A stretch of DNA of 64,000 bases, from the NCBI RefSeq assembly GCF_030581075.1, contig NZ_JAUQSW010000001.1, forward strand, positions 248,001-312,000. Reading direction: 5' to 3'. The position numbers and the translations under genes are program-made. The stretch is from Hymenobacter cheonanensis. GTDB lineage: Bacteria; Bacteroidota; Bacteroidia; Cytophagales; Hymenobacteraceae. The first letter of the stretch is position 1. Every line of letters starts with the position of its first letter. The notes below the pieces were generated by a model, which did not search any database, was not told the origin of the DNA, and saw only the letters and a list, made by a program, of their open reading frames with translations. Positions 46,469-54,255 of the stretch are shown one piece after another.

Positions 46469-48121
46469 ATGTTAAAGCTTCCGTTGCTGCTGGGTTGTTT
46501 CTATCTACTGGTGGGGGGGGCAGCGTGGGGGCAGCGCACTGTGGTGCCAGCTACAGCTACTGGCCACTACCGGCTACGGGCGGGCGCAGCTGTGGTGGGC
46601 TCGTACCCCGCCGGGCTACCCGCCCACGCCTACAAGCAGCTGGATTTTTCGCTGGTGTCGCACCTGTGCTGCGGTAGCTACCGGGCTGCTGGCCAAGGCC
46701 GCCTCGAACCCGTTGCCGTGCCAGCGGCAAGCGTGCTAGCCGCCGTTCGGCACCAAAACCCTGGCTGCAAGGTGCTACTCGGCGTGCGCTACCAGCCAGC
46801 TACGCCGGGGCTACCAGGAGCCGCACCTGCCCGGGCCCGACAGGACCTGACGGAGGCAATCATACATCTGCTGGCTACTACTAAGGCCGGCGGCGTGAAC
46901 CTGGAGCTTGCCTCCCGACCAGATGCAAAGCCTGGCAGCGGGCCTGCCACCCTTCTGCCAGCCGCAAGCCAGCCCCTGGCTGCGCGCGACTGGCAACTTA
47001 TAAAAGCCCAGCTGAAGCAGCGGCGCTTAACCCTGAATAAAGACAGCAGTTGGCTGCAGCACGATACTATCCGGCTCCGGCAGCAAATCCGAGCCGCTCA
47101 TGCTGGCCCCGCGCGCGTTGGCTATGCGGCTGAGCTACAGGCACAACGTGGGCTGGCGGTAGAGTTCCGGCTACGTCGGGCAGTTTTTCGCCTTGACCAG
47201 AAGGCTTTCAACAAGGGGCTGCCGCCACCTACGTTCGCCAGGGCTACCCGCCCGGCGCCGGCGGCTACGGCGGCCGCTTACGCGACGGAGCTGCGCGAAT
47301 TCGTAGTGCTGCTACACGAAAAAATGGCCCGGCGCCTTCCCGGCGCCAGCCTAGTCCTCACCCTGCCGGCGGTGGATGCCACCCGCCCCTATGCCCAGCT
47401 AGCGGGGCTTGCCTCGGCGGTCCGGCTATTCGTGGTGCCAACGCACGACTACCCCGCTAGCCAGCCCAACTCGCCAGCGCCGCTAGCCTCCTTAGGCCCC
47501 GAAGTGCACTGGGATTCCGCAGCGGCTGCCGCTTCGATAGCGTATTACGAGAAGGCCGGCGTGCCGGCGGCTAAGCTGGTGCTGGCTTTTCCCCATTCAG
47601 CCAACGTATTGCAGGAGGCAGCAGCGAAAACCAGTGCCCCAGCCAGCCTGGCTATGACGTATGCCTGGATACTAAGGCATCACTTGGGTGGCATAGGTAT
47701 CGGGGACTTGAACTACGAGGCCCCGGCCGCCCTAGCCGCCCAGCTGCTCCGGGCCGGCTTACTTACCCCGGCTACTCCTACCCTCACTACCCCGGCACGT
47801 ATGGCGCTAGCCGAACCTCGCCTCAGGCTGCCCGCCTGGGGGCAGGCAGCGCTCTTTGCAGCGGCCCTGCTGCTGGGGTTTGGGCTTTTAGGCGTGTTGA
47901 TTAGTGCGCTGTTGCGGGCCCCAGCCATTATTCCCTTCCAAGAACGCGTGCTAAAGGTGGGCCTGCTGCTGGGTGGCGGCCTGCTATTGCTAACGTTATA
48001 CGGGTACTTTCTGGGGCCGCACAATGGGCAGTCGCTCTTATTTGGCTGCCCGGCAAGCTTGGCCCTACTGGGGCTCGGCACTACTTACTATCGTTTCCGC
48101 CAGCCCAAAGAGCTGCCCTAG
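46469..48121 (+). CDS. GH18-like secreted/membrane protein, catalytic motif lost
   Basis: The 550-residue protein has a signal peptide (MLKLPLLLGCFYLLVGGAAWGQ) and glycosyl hydrolase 18 (chitinase-like) features: LDFSLVSHLCCGSYR, SVLAAVRHQNPGCKVLLGVRY, then SIAYYEKAGVPAAKLVLAFP and YAWILRHHLGGIGIGDLNYE. The catalytic DGxDxDxE motif is replaced by GGVNLELA at residues 141-148, so the proton-donor Glu is absent and hydrolysis is unlikely. Two C-terminal hydrophobic segments (about 440-470 and 485-545) suggest membrane anchoring. It is divergent from the payload gene and convergent with the GH25 gene. A glycan-binding role is possible, but this is inference. Confidence 0.65.
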   Translation: MLKLPLLLGCFYLLVGGAAWGQRTVVPATATGHYRLRAGAAVVGSYPAGLPAHAYKQLDFSLVSHLCCGSYRAAGQGRLEPVAVPAASVLAAVRHQNPGCKVLLGVRYQPATPGLPGAAPARARQDLTEAIIHLLATTKAGGVNLELASRPDAKPGSGPATLLPAASQPLAARDWQLIKAQLKQRRLTLNKDSSWLQHDTIRLRQQIRAAHAGPARVGYAAELQAQRGLAVEFRLRRAVFRLDQKAFNKGLPPPTFARATRPAPAATAAAYATELREFVVLLHEKMARRLPGASLVLTLPAVDATRPYAQLAGLASAVRLFVVPTHDYPASQPNSPAPLASLGPEVHWDSAAAAASIAYYEKAGVPAAKLVLAFPHSANVLQEAAAKTSAPASLAMTYAWILRHHLGGIGIGDLNYEAPAALAAQLLRAGLLTPATPTLTTPARMALAEPRLRLPAWGQAALFAAALLLGFGLLGVLISALLRAPAIIPFQERVLKVGLLLGGGLLLLTLYGYFLGPHNGQSLLFGCPASLALLGLGTTYYRFRQPKELP

Positions 48122-48139
48122 TACTTTGCCAGCAGCTTT

Positions 48140-49189
48140 TTAGGCCGGTTGCGGCGTGGCGGCCTGCAGGTACTGCATGAAGCTGGTGGCCGCCAGCCGG
48201 GCTATGTAGCAGCCCACAATCACTAGCCCGTGCAGCAGCAGGCTATGATAGGAGGGTGACAAGAGCTGGGTCAATGCCGCATGGATAGAAGGAACGGGCA
48301 AAATAGCCAAATGGCGAATACCCATCGACACTGGCAGGCCCGCTGCCACAGTCGTTAAAAGCTTGGGTAATTCTGTCTTTAGTGCCTGCACGTGGGCCGC
48401 CGACACCCCTAAAATGGGCCTGGCGGCAGGTGTTATGGGTTCTGCCAGCTGCCGTGGGGCCGGGCCGGGCGCAGGGGCCGTCGCACCGTGCCCGAACGCA
48501 CTGCCAGCGGAGAGCGCTGCCTGACTTGGCGCGGCCTCGTGGCTCCACAACCGCAGCAAACCATCGCTAGTCCCGTTAAAACGGTCGCCGTCGCAAGGGC
48601 CTATACCCGGGATGATGTGCAGTTCACTGCCCTGCTTACCACTGCCGTTTGTGTACTGCCACATGGTCCAGTAAGGCCAGCCTAGCGGCAGCGGGGGGGC
48701 CGCCACGTCCCGGTAATAAGCTAGCCAGAGCCAACACTTGCGCAGGATGGCACTGCCGCCGGCCCGGCGCTGCTGCAGGAAGTACGGGCTGCTGTAGAGG
48801 CCCGGATAACGCCCGGTGGCCTTGTATATGTGCTGTACAAACTGCTCCGCCTGGGGCGTCGTCATGCTATCGCTATCAGCATTCAACTCAAAGTCGAGAA
48901 CTAATAAATCATGCGGGCCCGGCCGAACTTTATCCAGGAAGTGGGCCGCCTGGGCAGCGCCATCGGCCTTTACGCCAAAGTGGTAGGCCCCCCACAACAA
49001 GCCCGCTTGCAACGCCTGCTGCTTGCGACTGGCATAGTGCGAGTCGGTATAGCCCAGCCCCTGCGTTGCCTTATGAAACACGCCCCGAAGGCCATACTGG
49101 TAGGCTCGCCTGAAATCAAGTGCCTGATGCGGGGACTCCGGGTTGTGGTTGTAATGGGAAATATCCGCAATAGCCCCGAGTATGCTCAT
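48140..49189 (-). CDS. GH25 lysozyme (muramidase) with C-terminal hydrophobic tail
   Basis: The 349-residue protein starts MSILGAIADISHYN without a signal peptide. Residues 1-210 form a GH25 domain: ADISHYN with Asp9, YGLRGVFHKATQGLGYTD, LLWGAYHFGVKADGAAQAAHFL, LLVLDFELN with Asp99 and Glu101 (the D-x-E catalytic pair), and LYSSPYFLQQ. A Pro/Ala linker leads to a C-terminal region with hydrophobic segments (LLTTVAAGLPVSMGI, LLLHGLVIVGCYIARLAA). GH25 enzymes cleave peptidoglycan beta-1,4 bonds. Without a signal peptide, but at the island end, it may help release injectors by lysis (inference), as endolysins do. No holin gene was recognised. Confidence 0.85.
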   Translation of the reverse strand: MSILGAIADISHYNHNPESPHQALDFRRAYQYGLRGVFHKATQGLGYTDSHYASRKQQALQAGLLWGAYHFGVKADGAAQAAHFLDKVRPGPHDLLVLDFELNADSDSMTTPQAEQFVQHIYKATGRYPGLYSSPYFLQQRRAGGSAILRKCWLWLAYYRDVAAPPLPLGWPYWTMWQYTNGSGKQGSELHIIPGIGPCDGDRFNGTSDGLLRLWSHEAAPSQAALSAGSAFGHGATAPAPGPAPRQLAEPITPAARPILGVSAAHVQALKTELPKLLTTVAAGLPVSMGIRHLAILPVPSIHAALTQLLSPSYHSLLLHGLVIVGCYIARLAATSFMQYLQAATPQPA

Positions 49190-49451
49190 AATCTACAGCG
49201 CGAATAGTTAGTATGAAAAATGATTGTACGTGCTCGGGCAGCTGCAAAAGCGCTTGGCATATATTCCATTGTAAGTCATACAGTTACCTGGCCCAGCTAC
49301 TTCAGTGCAAATTGGAAGCGGGCTAATATAGGTTGAAAAGCCTGGGGTGGTCTGGTTGAAACGGACAGTGAGCCAAGGCAGGACCGCTTCGAAGCTATTT
49401 CTTCGATGCGTTTGTTCTGTATTAGATACAATTGGACTATAGTTTCCGGCT

Positions 49452-49464
49452 CCCTGCGGACTAC
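49452..49464 (+). other. Candidate attR: near-copy of the tRNA-Glu 3' end
   Basis: CCCTGCGGACTAC matches the tRNA-Glu 3' end (CCCTACGGACTAC) at 12 of 13 positions and in the same orientation. It lies beyond the last island gene. As with the tRNA, a terminator follows within a few bases. No further tRNA structure is visible upstream. Confidence 0.4.
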
Positions 49465-49475
49465 AAAGTTTACCG

Positions 49476-49517
49476 CAGTAAAAAGCCCTTTATAGCTTCA
49501 TGAAGGGCTTTTTACTG
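49476..49517. terminator. Strong hairpin terminator after the candidate attR
   Basis: Fifteen-base arms (CAGTAAAAAGCCCTT and AAGGGCTTTTTACTG) pair perfectly around a 12-base loop, with A/T runs on both sides. No gene directly precedes it on the plus strand. This would be explained if it once served a tRNA. Confidence 0.75.
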
Positions 49518-49665
49518 TATTTTTTAAAAGCACCGGGCTTAAGCTTCTGGGCTTTGACTTTAAAACAGCTTGTCTCTCGAAGAAGTAAGTCGCTGGGCGG
49601 ACGCTATGGCCCGGGAAGCTTAGCTAGCGCCGCACAGCACGTGTAATTTGGATTGCTGGCAGTGC

Positions 49666-50250
49666 CTAACCTTGCGCAAATCGGGCCAGCAGTTTGAGCA
49701 GCAGGGGGTCGGTAATGGGGAGCTGGGGTTGCACCAGGTTGTGGTTGCGAGCATCCAGGTAGCCCATCAGCCAGAAAAAATCATGCGGCTCGGCTTCCGC
49801 ATACGCCATTTTCCAATCGGGAAACCACCGTGTGGGGCTCGCTTTATCGCTCAGCAGTGCCACATGGTGGTGCCGCTTGTCCTGCCGTATTCGAGCAAAC
49901 AGCGCGTGTACGTTCAGGGCTGAGCCTTCCAGAATTTGAATAAAATGCCCCGATGAGCTGTAGCAAAGCAGGCCCGTGATGTGGTGCTGCTCGTTCCAGG
50001 CGCGCGATTGCTCCAGCAGCTCGGTGCGCTGGCTGGCCGTTAGGGGCCGCACGGCCTGGCTACGATAGAGAATGTGCTGCACCCGGTTGTCCAGCCGCAG
50101 CAGGGCCTGGTCTAAAGTTATATGGCCTTGGGCATACTGCTCCAGCAATTCTGCCTCGTACTGGTCGGGGGCCAGGTGCGTTTCTGCGGTTAAGGCAATG
50201 GCCCAAGCTACCGCACGGCGACGCTGTGCTTCATCCTGCGGTTCTTTCAT
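49666..50250 (-). CDS. BLUF photoreceptor protein with VbhA-like N-terminal domain
   Basis: The 194-residue protein (start at ATG 50250; an upstream ATG adds seven residues) has a BLUF flavin domain from about residue 58: QHILYRSQAVRPLTASQRTEL with Tyr62, QSRAWNEQHHITGLLCYS with Asn86, and FIQILEGSALNVHALFARI with Gln105. These three residues form the light-sensing hydrogen-bond network around FAD. Residues about 12-55 (AVAWAIALTAETHLAPDQY, LLEQYAQGHITLDQAL) resemble the antitoxin VbhA helical fold. VbhA-type domains bind and block Fic proteins, but no Fic gene is nearby. A light-regulated partner is possible, not shown. Confidence 0.8.
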   Translation of the reverse strand: MKEPQDEAQRRRAVAWAIALTAETHLAPDQYEAELLEQYAQGHITLDQALLRLDNRVQHILYRSQAVRPLTASQRTELLEQSRAWNEQHHITGLLCYSSSGHFIQILEGSALNVHALFARIRQDKRHHHVALLSDKASPTRWFPDWKMAYAEAEPHDFFWLMGYLDARNHNLVQPQLPITDPLLLKLLARFAQG

Positions 50251-50425
50251 AGCCTTGTTTACGCAAAACACATCCGCATAAACATGTAATAAACACCTAT
50301 AAACCAGCTATAAATACGTATTATACCCTGCGATTAGTACTGATACAGGAGTAGCTGCCGGGCCCGCGGCCATAGCCCGGCCGGCTGCCACAGCTAGTGT
50401 GCCGGCAGTGGGCCGGGGCCCGGGC

Positions 50426-50986
50426 TCAGCCCCAGTGCGCGAGGCTAGTGGGGAGGCCAGCCTCGCGGGCCAGCGGCGCGGCCCCGGAGGCAAACAGGCC
50501 GGCCAGTACGGCATTGCCCGTTTCGGCCAGCTCCAGGTGGTAGTCGGGGTGCAGCTTTTCGGCTTGTTTGAGGGCCTCCTGGGTGCGGCGCACCAGGTGC
50601 TGTAGCAGCGGCTGGGTGGGCCCGTGCAGGCGCGCCACCAGCCCGGGCTGATGCGCAAACACATTGGCCAGCAGCCGCAGGCCCAGGGCTATTTCGCCAA
50701 AAACGTCTTCCGTAATGCGGGCGTGGTAGGCTAGCCGCGCCTGCAGCTGCCGCAGAATAACGAGCAGGTCGTTAGGCGTTTGGTGGTAGCCGCGCACAGG
50801 GTCATCTATTTGCTGGCGCAGGGCGGCGCGGCGCGCTTCAAGGGCGTCGGGGCCTTCGAGCAGGCGGTAGGCCAGCTGCTCGGTCAGCACGGCATCTTGC
50901 GCCACGAGGCGGGCTAGCAGCTGGTCTTTTTCTTTCTGCGGCAGCTCCAGCAGGGCGCGGCGCAGAGTAGGTGGCAGGGTGGGCAA
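50426..50986 (-). CDS. Conserved helical hypothetical protein
   Basis: The 186-residue protein (MPTLPPTLRRALLELPQKEKDQLL) is wholly predicted helix and rich in Leu, Ala and Gln, with many charged heptads (DLLVILRQLQARLAYHARITED, LVRRTQEALKQAEKL). No signal peptide, membrane helix or catalytic motif is seen and no family was recognised. It lies 24 bp after the ExbD-like gene on the same strand, so the two are probably co-transcribed. Confidence 0.65.
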   Translation of the reverse strand: MPTLPPTLRRALLELPQKEKDQLLARLVAQDAVLTEQLAYRLLEGPDALEARRAALRQQIDDPVRGYHQTPNDLLVILRQLQARLAYHARITEDVFGEIALGLRLLANVFAHQPGLVARLHGPTQPLLQHLVRRTQEALKQAEKLHPDYHLELAETGNAVLAGLFASGAAPLAREAGLPTSLAHWG

Positions 50987-51010
50987 ACTATAGAATTTGA
51001 GAGTTATAAG

Positions 51011-51763
51011 CTATGAATCGCTGCGACTGAGCTTAAGCTGAAACAGCTGTCGTAAACTCAAACTACCAATTAGTGCCAGCCATAGCGCAGGTGCTTGCCA
51101 TGGCTGGCTCAATAAAGCCAGCAACTTCTTCCAAAAATCGGTTACTATTTCTTGAAAACTTATTTTCTTCGGAGGAGGATAAACTTCGCTGTCTCTCGTC
51201 CCACAAGAAAATATTAAAGGAGGTTTAATAGTAGTAGGTTTAACGGTAAAGGCATAAAGTATAATCGGCTGATGACGAATATCTAACCAATATTTCTTCT
51301 GGTCGGTATAGCGCATAATATCCAGTACCTTAACCAAGTTCGTATAAGTTGAGCCCGGTAAAAAGCGTACTCGCACGCCGCCAGCATGGCTGGTGTCAGC
51401 AATTATTTTTCGGATGGCTGACTCAGTAGTAGCCGCATTTAAGAAATCAGCTAGAAACACCCCTCTGAACTCAGTGTCATGCCAGGGCCGCATCTTTTGT
51501 AAAGTAATTACTTCATTTTTGGACCTGGAGGATGTATATGGGTTATACTCAATTGCTTGCTTATCCTTCACGTGCTTTCTCAAAAAATGCAAATAGCTAG
51601 TGTCGGCTTTCAAAGGTGGCAGCGTTACCTGCATCATATTCCAGAGCTTAAACTGCCGCTCCCACGGCTGAAGCACTTGGCACCCTAGCAGCAGCAGAAA
51701 CCCCAGTGCCACCCAGCCTGGCGGCAACAGCAAACGACGACGCACCCGACGCGGCATTCTCAT
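51011..51763 (-). CDS. Membrane protein with ExbD-like periplasmic segment
   Basis: The 250-residue protein has an N-terminal basic region and a membrane helix (PPGWVALGFLLLLGCQVL, about residues 14-32). A periplasmic part follows, and a second hydrophobic helix near the C-terminus (WQAPALWLALIGSLSLRQLF). A central GGVRVRFLPGSTYTNLVKVLDIMRYTDQKK stretch resembles the Y-x-x-x-V/L-x-V-x-D loop of ExbD/TolR proteins, but ExbD normally has a conserved Asp in the first helix that is not seen. The function is unassigned. The sequence is more AT-rich than its neighbours, hinting at transfer. It precedes the helical hypothetical gene. Confidence 0.55.
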   Translation of the reverse strand: MRMPRRVRRRLLLPPGWVALGFLLLLGCQVLQPWERQFKLWNMMQVTLPPLKADTSYLHFLRKHVKDKQAIEYNPYTSSRSKNEVITLQKMRPWHDTEFRGVFLADFLNAATTESAIRKIIADTSHAGGVRVRFLPGSTYTNLVKVLDIMRYTDQKKYWLDIRHQPIILYAFTVKPTTIKPPLIFSCGTRDSEVYPPPKKISFQEIVTDFWKKLLALLSQPWQAPALWLALIGSLSLRQLFQLKLSRSDS

Positions 51764-51825
51764 GGCAACAAGCAGGCGGCTGGTGCCACCTCTACAGGCA
51801 GATGCCAGCTAGCCTACTAATGCAC

Positions 51826-51861
51826 AAAAAAGCCCGTGGCTGACTAGCCACGGGCTTTTTT
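51826..51861. terminator. Bidirectional terminator
   Basis: The stem AAAAAAGCCCGTGGCT against AGCCACGGGCTTTTTT is exact with a four-base loop. It lies just downstream of the minus-strand disordered-protein pair at 51,879-52,721 and is their likely terminator. Confidence 0.92.
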
Positions 51862-51878
51862 GTTAAAACTTGCGCTGG

Positions 51879-52238
51879 TTACTCGTCGTCGCCGTCGGCC
51901 GTCAGGGTTTTGCCCTGGTGCTGGGTTTCGGGGAGAGTATAGTTGGCCTGGCTAGGGTGCGAAAGCTCGTCGGGCACGTTTTCGGCCGATGCGGGCGATG
52001 AGCCCATTGGCGCCTGCATGTCCGAGCGCATCGAGTCGTCCATCATATCGGCCATTTGCTGGCCGCTATTGTCGTCGAACACCTGGCCGGCAGTTTCGCG
52101 GTCGAGGAAGCTATCCGATTCCTTTTCGGTTTCGGTGCGGGCGTTGGCAGAAGCGTCGGCCTGCGCATCGGTGGTAGCGGTGGCGGCAGCCTTGCCATTG
52201 AGGTTGTTGCCGGGCGCGGTTTGCGGAATAGAAGCCAT
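51879..52238 (-). CDS. Small acidic disordered hypothetical protein
   Basis: The 119-residue product is rich in Ala, Asp, Glu, Ser and Thr (e.g. DAQADASANARTETEKESDS) and has no signal peptide or hydrophobic core. No family was recognised. It follows the next gene by only three bases and shares its style, so the pair probably encodes two intrinsically disordered proteins from one transcript. Compositions of this kind occur in desiccation or stress proteins, but that is only an analogy. Confidence 0.6.
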   Translation of the reverse strand: MASIPQTAPGNNLNGKAAATATTDAQADASANARTETEKESDSFLDRETAGQVFDDNSGQQMADMMDDSMRSDMQAPMGSSPASAENVPDELSHPSQANYTLPETQHQGKTLTADGDDE

Positions 52239-52241
52239 AAG

Positions 52242-52721
52242 TTACTTATCGTTAGAATGTTCTTTATCGTTGTTTTCTTCCCAGGTAGCCTTGCGGTGGC
52301 CCCCGGCGTAGCGCGGGTCATCATCCGACCAGGCGGCGCGCTGCTCGTCGGTGTCAGCGTGTTGGGCCTCGCGCACGGCTTCCGGGTCCTGGTTTTGGGT
52401 TACGTGGCCCCGTTGCGGGCCCGTGCTGTCCGACTCCGGCTCGCCGTTGGGCTGGGCAGCCACGTGGGGGTCCGGCTTATTGAATTCGCTGAATTCGTCG
52501 GGGTTATCGTGGCTGCCATCGTTGCGGCTGGTGCTGGCTGCGGCCGTAGTGGCAGCCGCTTCTTTATCGCCGGGCTTGCCAAAGTTGCCATAAGCTGGAG
52601 TGCCAGCTTCGGCTTGGCGGGCGGGGTCATTGGCATCAAGGTGGGCGTCTTCGGCGCGCTGGCGCTGGCCGACAGGCAGTTGGCCGTCTTCGGCCGAATC
52701 AGAAGCAGCGGTGGTGCTCAT
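52242..52721 (-). CDS. Acidic, low-complexity hypothetical protein
   Basis: The 159-residue protein is Ala/Asp/Glu/Asn/Gln-rich, with segments such as LPVGQRQRAEDAHLDANDPA and EQRAAWSDDDPRYAGG that read like disordered, hydrophilic sequence. It lacks a signal peptide, a membrane helix and any known motif. It is the first gene of the pair with the downstream acidic protein. Function unknown. Confidence 0.6.
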   Translation of the reverse strand: MSTTAASDSAEDGQLPVGQRQRAEDAHLDANDPARQAEAGTPAYGNFGKPGDKEAAATTAAASTSRNDGSHDNPDEFSEFNKPDPHVAAQPNGEPESDSTGPQRGHVTQNQDPEAVREAQHADTDEQRAAWSDDDPRYAGGHRKATWEENNDKEHSNDK

Positions 52722-52896
52722 TGGGAGGGAGGGAAAGAAGTTCGATTGTAAGGCGCCGGGCTAGCCTGGCGGCCGAGGTTGTTTACTGTAGTTTGCGGGT
52801 TCGCGTTGCTGCGCTCCGGGTTTTCGGTTCGCATTTTTTGGCTCCGGCCCGTACACTAGGGCGCCGCCTTGCCTTACAGGCTGCCTTTCCTTGCCC

Positions 52897-53175
52897 ATGA
52901 ATATTCAACACAGTCTTGCTAATCAAGAATTTACCACCGGCCCCGCCGACCAGCAGGCCGAGCTGGCCTACTCGCTGCCAGCGGCTGGCGTCATCGACTT
53001 TGTGCACACCTTCGTGCCCGAAAGCCAGCGCGGCCAGGGCGTAGCCGATGAGCTGGCCGAAGCCGCCCTCGCCTACGCCCGCCAGCAGCACCTGAAAGTG
53101 CGCACCAGCTGCGAGTTTATGACCAGCTACGTGCAGCGCCACCACCAGCAATACGCCGACCTGCTAGCCCAGTAA
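52897..53175 (+). CDS. Small GNAT-like protein (YjdJ type)
   Basis: At 92 residues (ATG 52897; a TTG six bases upstream also fits) it matches the minimal acetyltransferase-like fold: QAELAYSLPAAGVIDFVHTFVPESQRGQGVADELAEAALAYAR. The RGQGVADEL segment is the acetyl-CoA pyrophosphate-binding loop (Q/RxxGxG/A). Then LKVRTSCEFMTSYVQRH follows. The family (YjdJ) is close to human GTLF3B/NATD1, with uncertain substrate. The 3' end overlaps the convergent oxidoreductase gene by 12 bp. Confidence 0.85.
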   Translation: MNIQHSLANQEFTTGPADQQAELAYSLPAAGVIDFVHTFVPESQRGQGVADELAEAALAYARQQHLKVRTSCEFMTSYVQRHHQQYADLLAQ

Positions 53176-54228
53176 GTGGCGGCCCGGCTCGGCGGCCAGC
53201 AGCGCCAGCTGCCAGGTTAGCTCTTCATCCGTAACAGGATAGGGCTGGCCGTGGCGAATGGCCTGATAAACAGCCTCAAACAAACCCAGGTAGTTGGCCG
53301 GCGCGGCTGCGTCGGCCACGGGCGGCAGCGTGCGGTTGTGGCCCGCCGGGTCGGCCAGGGTCAGGCGGCCTTCCTGGCCGGGCTGCTCGCGGCCATAGGC
53401 CGGGTCGGTGGGCAGCACGCCGGCCAGCAGCTGCGACTCTTGCGGGTCGGTGCGGTCTTTTTGGTAGCTGCCCTGGGTGCCGTGCACGATGAAGGCCGGC
53501 CCGGGGTCGGCCACGAGCAGGCTCGATGTCACCCACACGTTCAGTCCTTTCGGGTAGTGCAGGTGAAAGTCGAAAAAGTCGGGCACCTGCGAGCCGTGCC
53601 GGTAGCTGCCCAGCGTTTTCTCAAACGACAACGGCTTGCCAAACAAGCTAATAACCTGGTCGAGCAGGTGCGGCCCCAGGTCGAAGAGCAGGCCCGAGCC
53701 GGGGCGGCCATCTTCCTTGAACACCTTGGTGTGCAGCACCGGCCGGAAGCGGTCGAAGCGAAAATGCACTTCAATTAGCCGGCCCAGCTGCCCGCTTTCC
53801 ACTACCCGGCGCACGGCCCCAAAGTCGGTGTCCCAGCGGCGATTCTGGTAGGCTAACAGCTGGCGGCCCTGCTGCCGGGCCAGGGCCCCTAGCTCCTGCC
53901 ACTGGGCCACGGTGGTGGCCACGGGCTTCTCTACCAGCACGTGCTTGCCGGCCAGCAGGGCCTGGCGCGCCAGGTCGTAGTGGGTGTCGTTGGGCGTGTT
54001 CACCACCACCAGTTCGATGGCGGGGTTGGCCAGCAGCGCTTCGGTGCTCGGGTAGCTTTTCACGCCGGGGTAGTCGGCGGCCATGCGCTGCTGGCTTCGC
54101 TCGACCACCGCCCGCAGGGCAAAGCCGGGGTGCGCCGCCAGAAACGGCGCGTGAAAGAGCTTGCCCGACATGCCATAGGCCAGCAGCGCGGCAGTGATGG
54201 GAGTATCAGCGGAAGGAGTCATAGTCAA
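53164..54228 (-). CDS. Gfo/Idh/MocA family oxidoreductase
   Basis: The 354-residue NAD(P)-dependent oxidoreductase has the N-terminal Rossmann fold with LLAYGMSGKLFHAPFLAAHPGF, ELVVVNTPNDTHYDLARQALLAGKHVLVEKP (the conserved EKP with catalytic Lys), and QELGALARQQGRQLLAYQNRRWDTDF. It has the GSGLLFDLGPHLLDQVISLFG signature of the C-terminal domain. Substrates are usually sugars or cyclitols and cannot be told from sequence. Two in-frame ATGs lie at the start. It follows hom by 27 bp and may share its transcript, although the riboswitch argues mainly for hom. Confidence 0.9.
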   Translation of the reverse strand: MTMTPSADTPITAALLAYGMSGKLFHAPFLAAHPGFALRAVVERSQQRMAADYPGVKSYPSTEALLANPAIELVVVNTPNDTHYDLARQALLAGKHVLVEKPVATTVAQWQELGALARQQGRQLLAYQNRRWDTDFGAVRRVVESGQLGRLIEVHFRFDRFRPVLHTKVFKEDGRPGSGLLFDLGPHLLDQVISLFGKPLSFEKTLGSYRHGSQVPDFFDFHLHYPKGLNVWVTSSLLVADPGPAFIVHGTQGSYQKDRTDPQESQLLAGVLPTDPAYGREQPGQEGRLTLADPAGHNRTLPPVADAAAPANYLGLFEAVYQAIRHGQPYPVTDEELTWQLALLAAEPGRHLLG

Positions 54229-54255
54229 AAGTAGAAGAAGTGAAAGCGGCGGCCA

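Larger units (their letters stand above)
49190..49665. other. Intergenic region at the island's distal edge
   Basis: No gene is supported in these ~475 bases. The region contains the tRNA-end-like word at 49,452-49,464 and a strong terminator just after it. The rest has no recognised structure. It is a plausible location for the far junction of the island. Confidence 0.4.
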
